Source: Eulemur rufifrons
Taxonomy: Eukaryota > Chordata > Mammalia > Primates > Lemuridae
Length of the DNA stretch: 64,000 nucleotides
Direction of reading: 5' to 3'
NCBI RefSeq assembly: GCF_041146395.1
Contig: NW_027182922.1
Span: 423,501 to 487,500 of the forward strand
A model generated the notes under the pieces. It made no database searches. It was not told the DNA's origin and was given only the letters and a program-made list of their open reading frames with translations. The position numbers and the translations under genes are program-made. Positions 49,825 to 62,899 of the stretch are shown here, piece after piece (position 1 is the first letter of the stretch; every line of letters begins with the position of its first letter).

Positions 49825-51500
49825 CTCTCAGACTTCTTGCTTTCTCAGAGTTTTGAAAGCCTACAATCCTACTAAGCCATGCATGAAAGCCCGCTCTGCC
49901 ACAGTGTCCTGCATGAAACCCAGAGGCCCATACACTGCGTACGATAGAGTGGGTTCCCAGCGACCATCACAGACCCCTAACTTCGCCTCCTGGTGCATAC
50001 AGGGCCTGTGCCCTAAGCACAAACCCTACCCCTCACCCATAACCCGAACCCGAAACATAACACCTGACCCTGATCCTACTGTCCACCTTAACACGTAAAC
50101 CTCACCGTAACCCTAACTTTAACCCCTTATATTAACGATAATGCATGACACCCTGAGAACAAGCCCTATAGCGTAATTCTAACCCTAACTCCTAGCCATA
50201 ACCGTAACACCTAATCCCTAATTCTGAAACGCCAACCCTAACCTTAATCCTACCAACAACACTAACACTAACCCTAAACACTTACCCTAACCCTACACCT
50301 AAAAGTAACCCTAACCATTGATACTTAGTCATAACCCCTAAACCTTAACCCTAACCCTTCACGCTAATCCCAATCCTAACCATTAAACATAACCCTACTT
50401 AACTCTACCCCTAACCTATACCTTAATGCCTAGAGATCTAACCCCAACACTGACCTACAGTTAACACTAACCCTAACCCCTGATCCTAAACTTAAACCTG
50501 AACTATAAAACTAACCCTTAACCCTAACCCTATCCCTAACCCCCTAACCTTAACCCTAAATGTTAAGCCTCACCCTAACACTTAACCCTGACTCTAAGCC
50601 TAAACTTTAACCCTAACACCTAACCCTAACGCTAACCCCAACCCTAAACCTAATCCTGGCCCCTGAACCCAGACTTAACACCTAACCACTAACACTAACT
50701 CTAACCCTAACCACTAATCCCTAGCACCTGACCCTGACTCGAAACCTAATCCCTAACTCGAAACCCCTGAACCCAAACCTATCCCTAATTCTCACACTAA
50801 TTCCATTTCCAGAGTAAAGCAAGCCTGCAATACAGCCATGCCATGTGTGAGATGAGGCTCCGCCTGAGTCCTGCATGTAGGTCCTCTACCAAGGCCCAGG
50901 GAATGATGTTGTGCTTTCGTGGTGACTCCGACCACACCCCTCTCACCGTAGAATAACCAGGTCCTGTGCCCTTAAACTGACCACTAAAGCTAAGCACTAC
51001 CACCAACCCTAACCCCTGACCCTGAACCTAAGCCCCGAGCCTAAAGCCCAACACTAACTCTAAACACTTACCCTAAACCTAATCCCTAACACTAATGCTA
51101 ACCCCTAGAGGTAACCCTAACCGTGAACAGTAAACCTAACCCTACCTCTAACACAAACCCTAACACATAACTCTAACCCTAAAACTAACCCTAACGCTTA
51201 ACCCTGAACCTAAACCCTAACTCTAACCCTTAACCTTAACCTTAACCGTTTACTCTCATGCTAACCTTTAATCCCAACCCTAATCCTAATCTTCAACCCT
51301 AAACCTAACACAACCCTAACCATGTACCAAACCCTAACCCCTCATCTTAACCCTATCTGCAAACCTCAACACTAAAACGAACTATAACTGTTAAACCTAA
51401 GAGTAACCTTAAACCGTAACCCTAATCTGTAACCCTATCCCCTCACCATAACACTACACTTCATCCTGAACCCTAACCATAATCCTAACCCTAAATCTAA
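49825..51500 (+). repeat. 1.68-kb unit with A2' core and B core
   Basis: A2' core 49825-50026 (GCATGAAAGCCCGCTCTGCC), B core 50789-50980. It follows the A3 unit here as A2' does at 14223, but keeps a standard B-bearing body instead of the D core. Confidence 0.87.
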
Positions 51501-53374
51501 TTCTCAGACTTCTTGCTTTCTTAGAGTTTAGAAAGCCTGCAATCCTCCCATGCCATGTGGGAAAGGAGGCTCTACCACTGTTTCCTGCATGAAAACCACG
51601 GGCCCATACCCAGAGTCCGATACAGCGGGTTCCCGGTGACAATGCCAGCCCCCTAACCTCCCCCCAGCTTCATGCAGACAGGGCCCATGCACTAAGCATA
51701 AACAATACCTTTAACAGATAACCCTACCCCTGAACATAGCACCTAACCCTGTTCCTATTTCTCCCCTTAACACGTAAACCTCACCGTGAGCCTAATTTTA
51801 ACCTCTTATCGTAACGTTAATACATAAACCATTCCCTGAGAACATCCCCTATCCAATAATTCTAACCCTATCTCCTAGTCATAAGTGTAACACCTAATCC
51901 CTAACCCTAATTCTCAACCGCTAAGCCAAACCATAACGCTGCCTACAACCCTAACACTGACAGGAACCCTTAGTTCTAACCCCAACGCTATGCCTAACAA
52001 AAGCCCTAACCCTTCACCCTTCACCCTAACCACTACGCATTACCCGAACCCTTAACCGTAATGCTAATCCTAACCATTAAACCTAACCCTGGCTCTTAAG
52101 CTAACCCTAAACCTTACCCTCACGACTAGACCTAACCCTGACACTAACCTAACACCTAAAACTAACCAGAACGCCTAAAGCTAACCCTGAACCCTATCCC
52201 TAACCCAAGCAGTAAACTTTAACCCTAAAACTAAGCCGAACCCATAACCCTAATCCTATCCTTTTACCCTAAAACTAACCCCTAAACCTAACCCCTATAC
52301 CTAACCCTAACTCTAATCCCAATCCTAATTCTAACCATACCCCTTCATAAAACACTAACTCCTAACCGCTAACCCTAACACTAACCAAAAACCATAATCA
52401 CTAATCCCTAACCCTAACGCTTAACCTTTACCCTAACCGTTAACCCTCACCCTAATTCTTAACACTGACCCTAACCTTAATCTTTAACTCTAAGCCTAAC
52501 CCTTAACCCTACAGTAAGGAAGACCCTTAATGCTAATGGGATAACTTATCCCTAACCCTAACACTACAGCTAAAAATAACCCTAACCTTGGATCCTTAAA
52601 CCTAACCCCTAACACTTACTTTAACCCCAAACCCTAACCCTAATCCTAAGCATTAAACCTAAACCTATCTCTTAACCCTAACCCTAGCCCTTACCCTAAC
52701 GCCTAGATCTAACCCTAAATCTAATCTACCGCCTAATCCTAACCTTAAGCCTTAATGCTAACGCTAACCCTGAACCCTAAACCTACCTGTAACCCTTAAC
52801 AGTAACCCTATCCGTGAACCTTAACCCTGACCCTAACCATTACCCGAACCCAAGCATTTAACCCTGACCCTAACCCTAATCCTTAATGATAACCCTAACA
52901 CTAAACCCTAACCCTAAGCCCAACATTTATCCCTAATCCTATCCCTTAACCCTAACCCTAACCCTAACCCTAATGGTAACCGCTAAACGTAACCCAAACC
53001 GTGAACAGTAAACCTAACCCTAACCTCTAACACAAACCATAGCACATAACTCTAACCCTAAAACTAACCCTAACCCTAACCCTAACCCTAAACCCTAACT
53101 CTTAACCTTAACCCTAAGCGTTAACTCTCACGCTAACTTTTAATCCTAACCCTAATCCTAGTCTTCAACCCTAAACCTAACACTTAACCCTAACCCTGTA
53201 CCAAACCCTAAACCCTCATCTTAACCCTAACCTTAAACCTCAACCCTAATCCAAAGTGTAACCGTTAAACCTAAGAGTAACCTTTAACCCTAACCCTAAT
53301 CCCTAAGCCTAAGCCCTCACCCTAACACTAAACTTCATCCTTAACCCTAACCATAACCCTAACCCTAAATCTAA
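51501..53374 (+). repeat. 1.87-kb long unit (A1 core)
   Basis: A1 core 51501-51702, shares CCCCAGCTT with the unit at 48111. Marker CAGTAAGGAAGACCC is at 52512. A CCCTAA run of about five perfect units is near 53060-53090. Confidence 0.89.
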
Positions 53375-54757
53375 TTCTCAGACTTCTTTCTTTCTTAGAG
53401 TTTAGAAAGCCTGCAATCCTCCCACGCCATGCGTGAAAGGAGGCTCTGCCACAGTGTCCTGCATGAAACCCAGAGGCCCATACACTGCGTGCGGTAGAGT
53501 GGGTTCCCAGCGACCATCCCAGACACCTAACTTTGCCTCCTAGAGCATACAGGGCCCGTGCCCTAAACATAAACCCTACCCCTGACCCATAAGCCTAACC
53601 CACAACATAACACCTAACCCTGATCCTACTGCTCACCTTAACAGGTAAACCTCACCATAACCCTAACTTTAACCCCATATCTTAACGTTAATGCATGATA
53701 CCCTGAGAACAAGCCCTATACCGTCATTATAACCCTACCTCCTAGCTATAACCGTAACACCTAATCCCTAATTCTGAAACGCCAACCCTAACCTTAACCC
53801 GACCAACAACACTAACACTAAACCTAACCCCTTACCCTAATCCTACGCCTAAAAGTAACCCTAACCGTTGATCCTTAGTCATAACCCCTAACCTTAACCC
53901 TAACCCTTAACCCTATTCCCAATCCTAACCATTAAACATAACCCTAACTCTTAACCCTAACCCTAACCTTTACCCTAATGCCTAGAGATCTAACCCCAAC
54001 ACTGACCTACAGTTAACACTAACCCCAACCCCTAATGCTAACCTTAAACCTGAACCAAGCTCCTAACCCTTAACCCTAACACTATCCCTAACCCCTAAGC
54101 CTAACCCCAACTGTTAACCCTCTAACCCTCACCCTGAATCCTAACCCTATCCCTTAACCCTAACCCCTAACCCTAACGCTATCTCCAACCCTAAACCTTA
54201 CCCTGGCCCCCTAACCCAGACTTAACACCTTACCCCTAACACTAACTCTAACCCTAACCACTAATCCCTAGCACCTAACCCTGACTCGAAACCTAACCCC
54301 TAACACGAAAAACCCTAACCCCAACCCCAACCCTAATTCTCACACTACTTTCATTCCCAGAGTGAAGCAAGCCTACAATACAGCCATGCCATGTGTGAGA
54401 TGAGGCTCCGCCTGAGTCCTGCATGGAGGTCCTGTCCCAAGGCCCAGGGAATGATGTTGTGCTTTCGTGGTGACTCCGACCGCACCCCTCTCACCGTAGA
54501 TTAACCAGGTCCTGTGCCCTTAAACTGACCGCTAAAGCTAAGCCCTACCACCAACGTTAACCCCTGACCCTGAACCTAAGCCCCGAGCCTAAAGCCCAAC
54601 ATTAACTCTAGACCCTTACCCTAAACCTAATCCCTAACCCTAATGCTAACCCCTAAACCCAACGCTAACCGTGAACAGTAAACCTAACCCTAACCTCTAA
54701 CATAAACCATAGCACATAACTCTAACCCTAAAACTAACCCTAACCCTAACCATAACC

Positions 54758-54773
54758 CTAAACCCTAAATCTT
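54758..54773. repeat. Target-site duplication, left copy
   Basis: CTAAACCCTAAATCTT, matching the right copy with one mismatch. The last bases merge with the poly-T run. In this repetitive context a chance match is possible, but the length and position fit L1-mediated insertion. Confidence 0.7.
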
Positions 54774-54792
54774 TTTTTTTTTTTTTTTTTGA

Positions 54793-54990
<198 letters not shown>

Positions 54991-55024
54991 TAGTACAGAT
55001 GGGGTCTCGCTCTTGCTCAGGCTG

Positions 55025-55033
55025 GTCTTGAAC
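55025..55033 (-). promoter_or_regulatory. Alu Pol III promoter B box
   Basis: GTTCAAGAC on the minus strand matches the B-box consensus GWTCRANNC. With the A box it forms the internal promoter; activity is unlikely in this context and untested. Confidence 0.75.
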
Positions 55034-55086
55034 TCCTGAGCTCAAACGATCCACCCACCTCGGCCTCCCAGAGTGGTAGGATTACA

Positions 55087-55097
55087 GGCGTGAGCCA
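55087..55097 (-). promoter_or_regulatory. Alu Pol III promoter A box
   Basis: TGGCTCACGCC on the minus strand, at the usual place near the 5' end of the left monomer. Confidence 0.7.
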
Positions 55098-55109
55098 CCG
55101 CGCCCGGCC

Positions 55110-55125
55110 CTAAACCCTAACTCTT
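55110..55125. repeat. Target-site duplication, right copy
   Basis: CTAAACCCTAACTCTT, one mismatch to 54758-54773. In the Alu orientation the nick would be at TT/AAGA, close to the L1 endonuclease preference TT/AAAA. Confidence 0.7.
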
Positions 55126-55398
55126 AACCTTAACACTAAGCGTTCACTCTCATGCTAACCTTTAATCCTAACCCTAATCCTAATCTTCAACCCTAAACCT
55201 AACACTTAACCCTAACCCTGTACCACACTCTAACCCCTCATCTTAACCCTAACCGTAAAACTCAACCCTAAACCAAAGTGTAACCGTTAAATCTAAGAGT
55301 AACCTTTAACCCTAACTCTAATCCCTAACCCTAAGCCCTCACACTAACACTAAAATTTATCCTTAACCCTATCCATAAACCTAACCCTAAAATCAAAT

Positions 55399-57280
55399 TA
55401 TAAGACTTCTTGCTTTCTTAGAGTTTAGAAAGCCTGCAATCCTCCCATGCCATGCGTGAAAGGAGGCTCTACCACTGTGTCCTGCATGAAACCCACGGGC
55501 CCATACCCAGAGTATGATAGAGTGGGTTCCCGGGTACAATCCCAGCCCCCTAAACTCCCCCCGCCGGCCTAATGCAGACAGGGCCCGTGCGCTAAGCATA
55601 AACAATACCTTTAACAGATAACCCTAACCCTGAACATAACACCCAACCCTGTTCCTATTTCTCCCCTTAACGCGTAAACCTCACCGTGCGCCTAACTTTA
55701 ACCTCTTATCCTAACGTTAATGCATAACCCATTTCCTGAGAACAACCCCTAACCCATAATTCTAACCCTATCTCCTAGTCATCACTGTGACACCTAATCC
55801 CTAACCCTAATTCTAAACCGCTAACCCTAACCGTAACCCTACCTACAACCCTAACACTGACAGTAACCCTTACATCTAAACCCAACGCTATGCCTAACAA
55901 AAACCCTAACACTTGACCCTAACCCTTCACCCTAACCCCTAAGCCTTATGCTAACCCTTAACCCTAATCCTAATCCTAACCATTAAAACTAACCCTAGCT
56001 CTTAAAGCTAACCCTAAACCTTACCCTCACGACTGGACCTAACCCTGACACTAACCTAACACCTAACCCTAACCAGAACCCCTAAAGCTAACCCTGAACC
56101 CTATCCCTAACCCTAGCAGTAAACTTTAACCCTAAACCTAAGCCCAACCCTTAACCCTAATCCTATCCTTTTACCCTAAAACTAACCCCTAAACCTAACC
56201 CCTATACCTCACCCTAACTCTAACCCCAATCCTAATTCTAACCATACCCCTTCTTAAAACACTAACTCCTAACCGCTAACCCTAACACTAACCAAAAACC
56301 CTAATCACTAATCCCTAACCCTAACGCTTAACCTTTACCCTAACCGTTAACCCTCACCCTAAATCTTAACACTGACCCTAACCTTAAACTTTAACTCTAA
56401 GCCTAACCCTTAACCCTACAGTAAGGAAGACCCTTAATGCTAATGGGATCCCTTATCCCTAACCCTAACACTACAGCTAAAAATAACCCTAACCTTTGAT
56501 CCTTAAACCTAACCCCTAACACTTACTTTATCCACAAACCCTAATCCTAATCCTAAGCATTAAACCTAACCCTATCTCTTATCCCTAATGCTAGCCCTTA
56601 CCCTAACGCCTAGATCTAACCCTAAATCTAACCTACTGCCTAATCCTAACCTTAAGCCCTAATGCTAACTCAAACCCTGAACCCTAAACCTACCCGTAAC
56701 CCTTAACACTAACCCTATCCGTGAACCTTAACCCTGACCCTAACCATTACCCGCACCCAAGCATTTAACCCTGACCCTACCCCTAATCCTTAATGATAAC
56801 CCTAACACTAAATCCTAACCCTAAGCCCAACACTTAACCCTAATCCTATCCCTTAACCCTAACCCTAACCCTAACCCTAATGCTAACCCCTAAACGTAAC
56901 CCTAACCGTGAACAGTAAACCTAACCCTAACCTCTAACACAAACCATAGCACATAACTCTAACCCTAAAACTAACCCTAACCCTAACCCTAACCCTAAAC
57001 CCTAACTCTTAACCTTAACCCTAAGCGTTAACTCTCACGCTAACCTTTAATCCTAACCCTAATCCTAATCTTCAACCCTAAACCTAACACTTACCCCTAA
57101 CCCTGTACCTAACATAACACCTCATCTTAACCCTAACCGTAAACCTCAACCCTAAACCAAAGTGTAACCGTTAAACCTAAGAGTAACCTTTAACCCTAAC
57201 CCTAATCCCTATCCCTAAGCCCTCACTCTAACACTAAACTTCATCCTTAACCCTAACCATAATCCTAACCCTAAATCTAA
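55399..57280 (+). repeat. Long telomere-like unit, 1882 bp
   Basis: A1 core 55399-55604, long-unit marker at 56419. The core start is mutated (ATTATAAGACTTCTTGC instead of ATTCTCAGACTTCTTGC). First of the terminal homogeneous run. Confidence 0.92.
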
Positions 57281-59176
57281 TTCTCAGACTTCTTGCTTTC
57301 TTAGAGTTTAGAAAGCCTGCAATCCTCCCATGCCATGCGTGAAAGGAGGCTCTACCACTGTGTCCTGCATGAAACCCACGGGCCCATACCCAGAGTATGA
57401 TAGAGTGGGTTCCCCGGTACAATCCCAGCCCCCTAAACTCCCCCCGCCCGCCTAATGCAGACAGAGCCCGTGCGCTAAGCATAAACAATACCTTTAACAG
57501 ATAACCCTAACCCTGAACATAACACCCAACCTTGTTCCTATTTCTCCCCTTAACACGTAAACCTCACCGGGCGCCTAACTTTAACCTCTTATCCTAACGT
57601 TAATGCATAACCCATTTCCTGAGAACAACCCCTATCCCATAATTCTAACCCTATATCCTTGTAATCACTGAGACACCTAATCCCTAACCCTAATTCTAAA
57701 CCGCTAACCCTAACCGTAACCCTACCTACAACCCTAACACTGACAGTAACCCTTACTTCTAAACCCCAACGCTATGCCTAACAAAAACCCTAACCCTTGA
57801 CACTAACCCTTCACCCTAACCCCTAAGGCTTACCCTATCCCTTAACCCTAATCCTAATGCTAACCATTAAACCTAACCCTAGCTCTTAAAGCTAACCCTA
57901 AACCTTACCCTCACGACTAGACCTAACCCTGACACTAACCTAACACCTAACCCTAACCAGAACCCCTAAAGCTAACCCTGAACCCTATCCCTAACCCTAG
58001 CAGTAAACTTTAACCCTAAACCTGAGCCCAACCCGTAACCTTAATCCTATCCTTTTACCCTAAAACTAACCCCTAAACCTAACCCCTGTACCTCACCCTA
58101 ACTCTAACCCCAATCCTAATTCTAACCATACCGCTTCATAAAACACTAACTCCTAACCGCTAAACCTAACACTAACCAATAACCCTAATCACTAATCCCT
58201 AACCCTAACGCTTAACCTTTACCCTAACCGTTAACCCTCACCCTAAATCTTAACACTGACCCTAACCTTAACCTTTAACTCTAAGCCTAACCCTTAACCC
58301 TACAGTAAGGAAGACAATTAAGGCTAATGGTATCCCTTATCCCTAACCCTAACACTACAGCTAAAAATAACCCTAACCTTTGATCCTTAAACCTAACCCC
58401 GAACCCTTACTTTAACCCCGAACCCTAACCCTTATCCTAAGCATAAAACCTAACCCTATCTCTTAACCCTAACGCTAGCCCTTACCCTAACGCGTAGATC
58501 TAACCCTAAATCTAACCTACCGCCTAATCCTAACCTTAAGCCCTAATGCTAACTCTACACCTGAACCCTAAACCTACCTGTAACTCTTAACACTAATCCT
58601 ATCCGTGAACCTTAACCCTGACCCTAACCATTACCTGCACCCAAGCATTTAACCCTGACCCTACCCCTAATCCTTAATGATAACCCTAACACTAAACCCT
58701 AACCCTAAGCTCAACACTTAACCCTAATCCTATCCCTTAACCTAACCCTAACCCTAATGCTAACCCCTAAACGTAACCCTAACCGTCACCAGTAAACCTA
58801 ACCCTAACCTCTAACACAAACCATAGCACATAACTCTAACCCTAAAACTAACCCTAACCCTAACCCTAACCCTAAACCCTACCTCTTAACCTATACCCTA
58901 AGCGTTAACTCTCATGCTAACCTTTAAACCTAACCCTAATCCTAATCTTCAACCCCAAACCTAACACTTAACCCTAACCCTGTACCTAACCCTAAAACTA
59001 TACCAAACCCTAACCCCTCATCTTAACCCAAACCGGAAACATCAACCCGAAACCAAAGTGTAACCGTTAAACCTAAGAGTAACCTTTATCCCTAACCCTA
59101 ATCCCTAAACCTAAGCCCTCACCCTAACACTAAACTTCATCCTTAACCCTAACCAGAATCCTAACCCTAAATCTAA
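57281..59176 (+). repeat. Long telomere-like unit, 1896 bp
   Basis: A1 core 57281-57485, marker at 58303 with a local change (AAGACAATTAAGGC for AAGACCCTTAATGC). An extra partial repeat near 58980-59005 (CTAACCCTAAAACTATACC) explains part of the greater length. Confidence 0.92.
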
Positions 59177-61047
59177 TTCTCAGACTTCTTGCTTTCTTAG
59201 AGTTTAGAAAGCCTGCAATCCTCCCATGCCATGCGTGAAAGGAGGCTCTACCACTGTGTCCTGCATGAAACCCACGGGCCCATACCCAGAGTATGATAGA
59301 GTGGGTTCCCGGGTACAATCCCAGCCCCCTAAACTCCCCCCGCCCGCCTAATGCAGACAGGGCCCGTGCGCTAAGCATAAACAATACCTTTAACAGATCA
59401 CCCTAACCCTGAACATAACACCCAACCCTGTTCCTGTTTCTCCCCTTAACACGTAAACCTCACCGTGTGCCTAACTTTAACCTCTTATCTTAACGTTAAT
59501 GCATAATCCATTTCCTGAGAACAACCCCTATCCCATAATTCTAACCCTATCCCCTAGTCATCACTGTGACACCTAATCCCTAACCCTAATTCTAAACCGC
59601 TAACCCTAACCGTAACCCTACCTACAACCCTAACACTGACAGTAACCCTTACTTCTAAACCCAAGGCTATGCCTAACAAAAACCCTAACCCTTGATCCTA
59701 ACCCTTCACCCTAACCCCTAAGACTTACCCTAACCCTTAACCCTAATCCGAATCCTAAATATTAAACCTAACCCTAGCTCTTAAAGCTAACCCTAAACCT
59801 TACCCTCACGACTAGACCTAACCCTGACACTAACCTAACACCTAACCCTAACCAGAACCCCTAAAGCTAACCCTGAACCCTATCCCTAACCCTAGCAGTA
59901 AACTTTAACCCTAAACCTAAGCCCAACCCGTAACCCTAATCCTATCCTTTTACCCTAAAACTAACCCCTAAACCTAACCCCTATACCTCACCCTAACTCT
60001 AACCCCAACCCTAATTCTAACCATACCCCTTCATAAAACACTCACTCCTAACCGCTAACCCTAACACTAACCAAAAACCCTAATCACTAATCCCTAACCC
60101 TAACGCTTAACCTTTACCCTAACCGTTAGCCCTCACCCTAAATCTTAACACTGACCCTAACCTTAACCTTTAACTCTAAGCCTAACCCTTAACCCTACAG
60201 TAAGGAAGACCCTTAATGCTAATGAGATCCCTTATCCCTAACCCTAACACTACAGCTAAAAATAACCCTAACCTTGGATCCTTAAACCTAACCCCTAACA
60301 CTTACTTTAACCCCAAACCCTAACCCTAATCCTAAGCATTAAACCTAACCCTATCTCTTAACCCTAACGCTAGCCCTTACCCTAACGCCTAGATCTAACC
60401 CTAAATCTAACCTACCGCCTAATCCTAACCTTAAGCCCTAATGCTAACTCTAACCCTGAACCCTAAACATACCCGTAACCCTTAACACTAACCCTATCCG
60501 TGAACCTTAACCCTGACCCTAACCATTACCCGCACCCAAGCATTTAACCCTGACCCTACCCCTAATCCTTAATGATAACCCTAACACTAAACCTAACCCT
60601 AAGCCCAACACTTAACCCTATTCCTATCCCTTAACCCTAACCCTAATGCTAACCCCTAAACGTAACCCTAACCGTGACCAGTAAACCTAACCCTAAGCTC
60701 TAACACAAACCATAGCACATAACTCTAACCCTAAAACTAACCCTAACCCTAAACCTAACCCTAAACCCTAACTCTTAACCTTAACCCTAAACGTTAACTC
60801 TCACGCTAACCTTTAATCCTAACCCTAATCCTAATCTTCAACCCTAAACCTAACACTTAACCCTAACCCTGTACTAAACCTTAACCACTCATCTTAACCC
60901 TAACCATAAACCTCAACCCTAAACCAAAGTGTAACCGTTAAACCTAAGAGTAACCTTTAACCCTAACCCTTATCGCTAACCCTAAGCCCTCACCTTAACA
61001 CTAAACTTCATCCTTAACCCTAACCATAATCCTAACCCTAAATCTAA
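59177..61047 (+). repeat. Long telomere-like unit, 1871 bp
   Basis: A1 core 59177-59382, marker at 60198. It shares with the next unit several derived states in the body (TAACCGTGACCAGTAAACC, CTAAGCTCTAACAC), marking the two as recent sister copies. Confidence 0.92.
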
Positions 61048-62899
61048 TTCTCAGACTTCTTGCTTTCTTAGAGTTTAGAAAGCCTGCAATCCTCCCATGC
61101 CATGCGTGAAAGGAGGCTCTACCACTGTGTCCTGCATGAAACCCATGGGCCCATACCCAGAGTATGATAGAGTGGGTTCCCGGGTACAATCCCAGCCCCC
61201 TAAACTCCCCCCGCTCGCCTAATGCAGACAGAGCCCGTGCGCTAAGCATAAACAATACCTTTAAGAGATAACCGTAACCCTGAACATAACACCCAACACT
61301 GTTCCTATTTCTCCCCTTAACACGTAAACCTCACCGTGCGCCTAACTTTAACCTCTTATCCTAACGTTAATGCATAACCCATTTCCTGAGAACAACCCCT
61401 ATCCCATAATTCTAACCCTATCTCCTAGTCATCACTGTGACACCTAATCCCTAACCCTAATTCTTCACCGCTAACCCTAACCTTAACCCTACCTACAACC
61501 CTAACACTGACAGTAACCCTTACTTCTAACCCCAACGCTATGCCTAACAAAAACCCTAACCCTTGACCCTAACCCCTAAGCCATACCCTAACCCTTAACC
61601 CTAATCCTAATCCTAACCATTAAACCTAACCCTAGCTCTTAAAGGTAACCCTAAACCTTACCCTCACGACTAGACCTAACCCTGACACTAACTTAACACC
61701 TAACCCTAACCAGAACCCCTAAAGCTAACCCTGAACCCTATCCCTAACCCTAGCAGTAAACTTTAACCCTAAACCTAAGCCCAACCCGTAACCCTAATCC
61801 TATCCTTTTACCCTAAAACTAACCCCTAAACCTAACCCCTATACCTCACCCTAACTCTAACCCCAATCCTAATTCTAACCATACCCCTTCATAAAACACT
61901 AACTCCTAACCGCTAACCCTAACACTAACCAAAAACCCTAATCACTAATCCCTAACCCTAACGCTTAACCTTTACCCTAACCGTTAACCCTCACCCTAAA
62001 TCTTAACACTTACCCTAACCTTAACCTTTAACTCTAAGCCTAACCCTTAACCCTACAGTAAGGAAGACCCTTAATGCTAATGGGATCCCTTATCCCTAAC
62101 CCTAACACTACAGCTAAAAATAACCCTAACCTTGGATCCTTAAACCTAACCCCTAACACTTACTTTAACCCCAAACCCTAACCCTAATCCTAAGCATTAA
62201 ACCTAACCCTATCTCTTAACCCTAACGCTAGCCCTTACCCTAACGCCTAGATCTAACCCTAAATCTAACCTACCGCCTAATCCTAACCTTAAGCCCTAAT
62301 GCTAACTCTAACCCTGAACCCTAAACATACCCGTAACCCTTAACACTAACCCTATCCGTGAACCTTAACCCTGACCCTAACCATTACCCGCACCCAAGCA
62401 TTTAACCCTGACCCTACCCCTAATCCTTAATGATAACCCTAACACTAAACCTAACCCTAAGCCCAACACTTAACCCTATTCCTATCCCTTAACCCTAACC
62501 CTAATGCTAACCCCTAAACGTAACCCTAACCGTGACCAGTAAACCTAACCCTAAGCTCTAACACAAACCATAGCACATAACTCTAACCCCAAAACTAACC
62601 CTAACTCTAACCCTAAATCCTAACTCTTAAACTTAACCGTAAGCGTTAACTCTCACGTTAACCTTTAATCCTAACCCTAATCCTAATCTTCAACCCTAAA
62701 CCTAACACTTAACCCTAACCCTGTACCAAACCCTAACCCCTCATCTTAACTCTAACCGTAAACCTCAACCCGAAACCAAAGTGTAACCGTTAAACCTAAG
62801 AGTAACCTTTAACCCTAACCCTAATCCCTAACCCTAAGCCCTCACCCTAACACTAAACTTCATCCTTAACCCTAACCATAATCCTAACCCTAAATCTAA
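61048..62899 (+). repeat. Long telomere-like unit, 1852 bp
   Basis: A1 core 61048-61252, marker at 62056. It lacks a short CCCTTCACCCTAACC-type segment after CCCTTGACCCTAA, giving the shorter core-to-marker distance (1008 bp against 1020-1022 bp). Confidence 0.92.

Noticed and set aside
57234..57488. A minus-strand open frame of about 84 codons, repeated in the units at 57.2, 59.1, 61.0 and 62.9 kb, with shorter versions in other A cores
   Set aside because: It covers the core and runs into decayed hexamers, where the TTAGGG-type strand has few stop codons in that frame. Versions in other cores differ in start and length, as expected of repeat copies. No domain is recognisable and there is no sign of selection on protein. 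An alignment-based dN/dS test would settle it.
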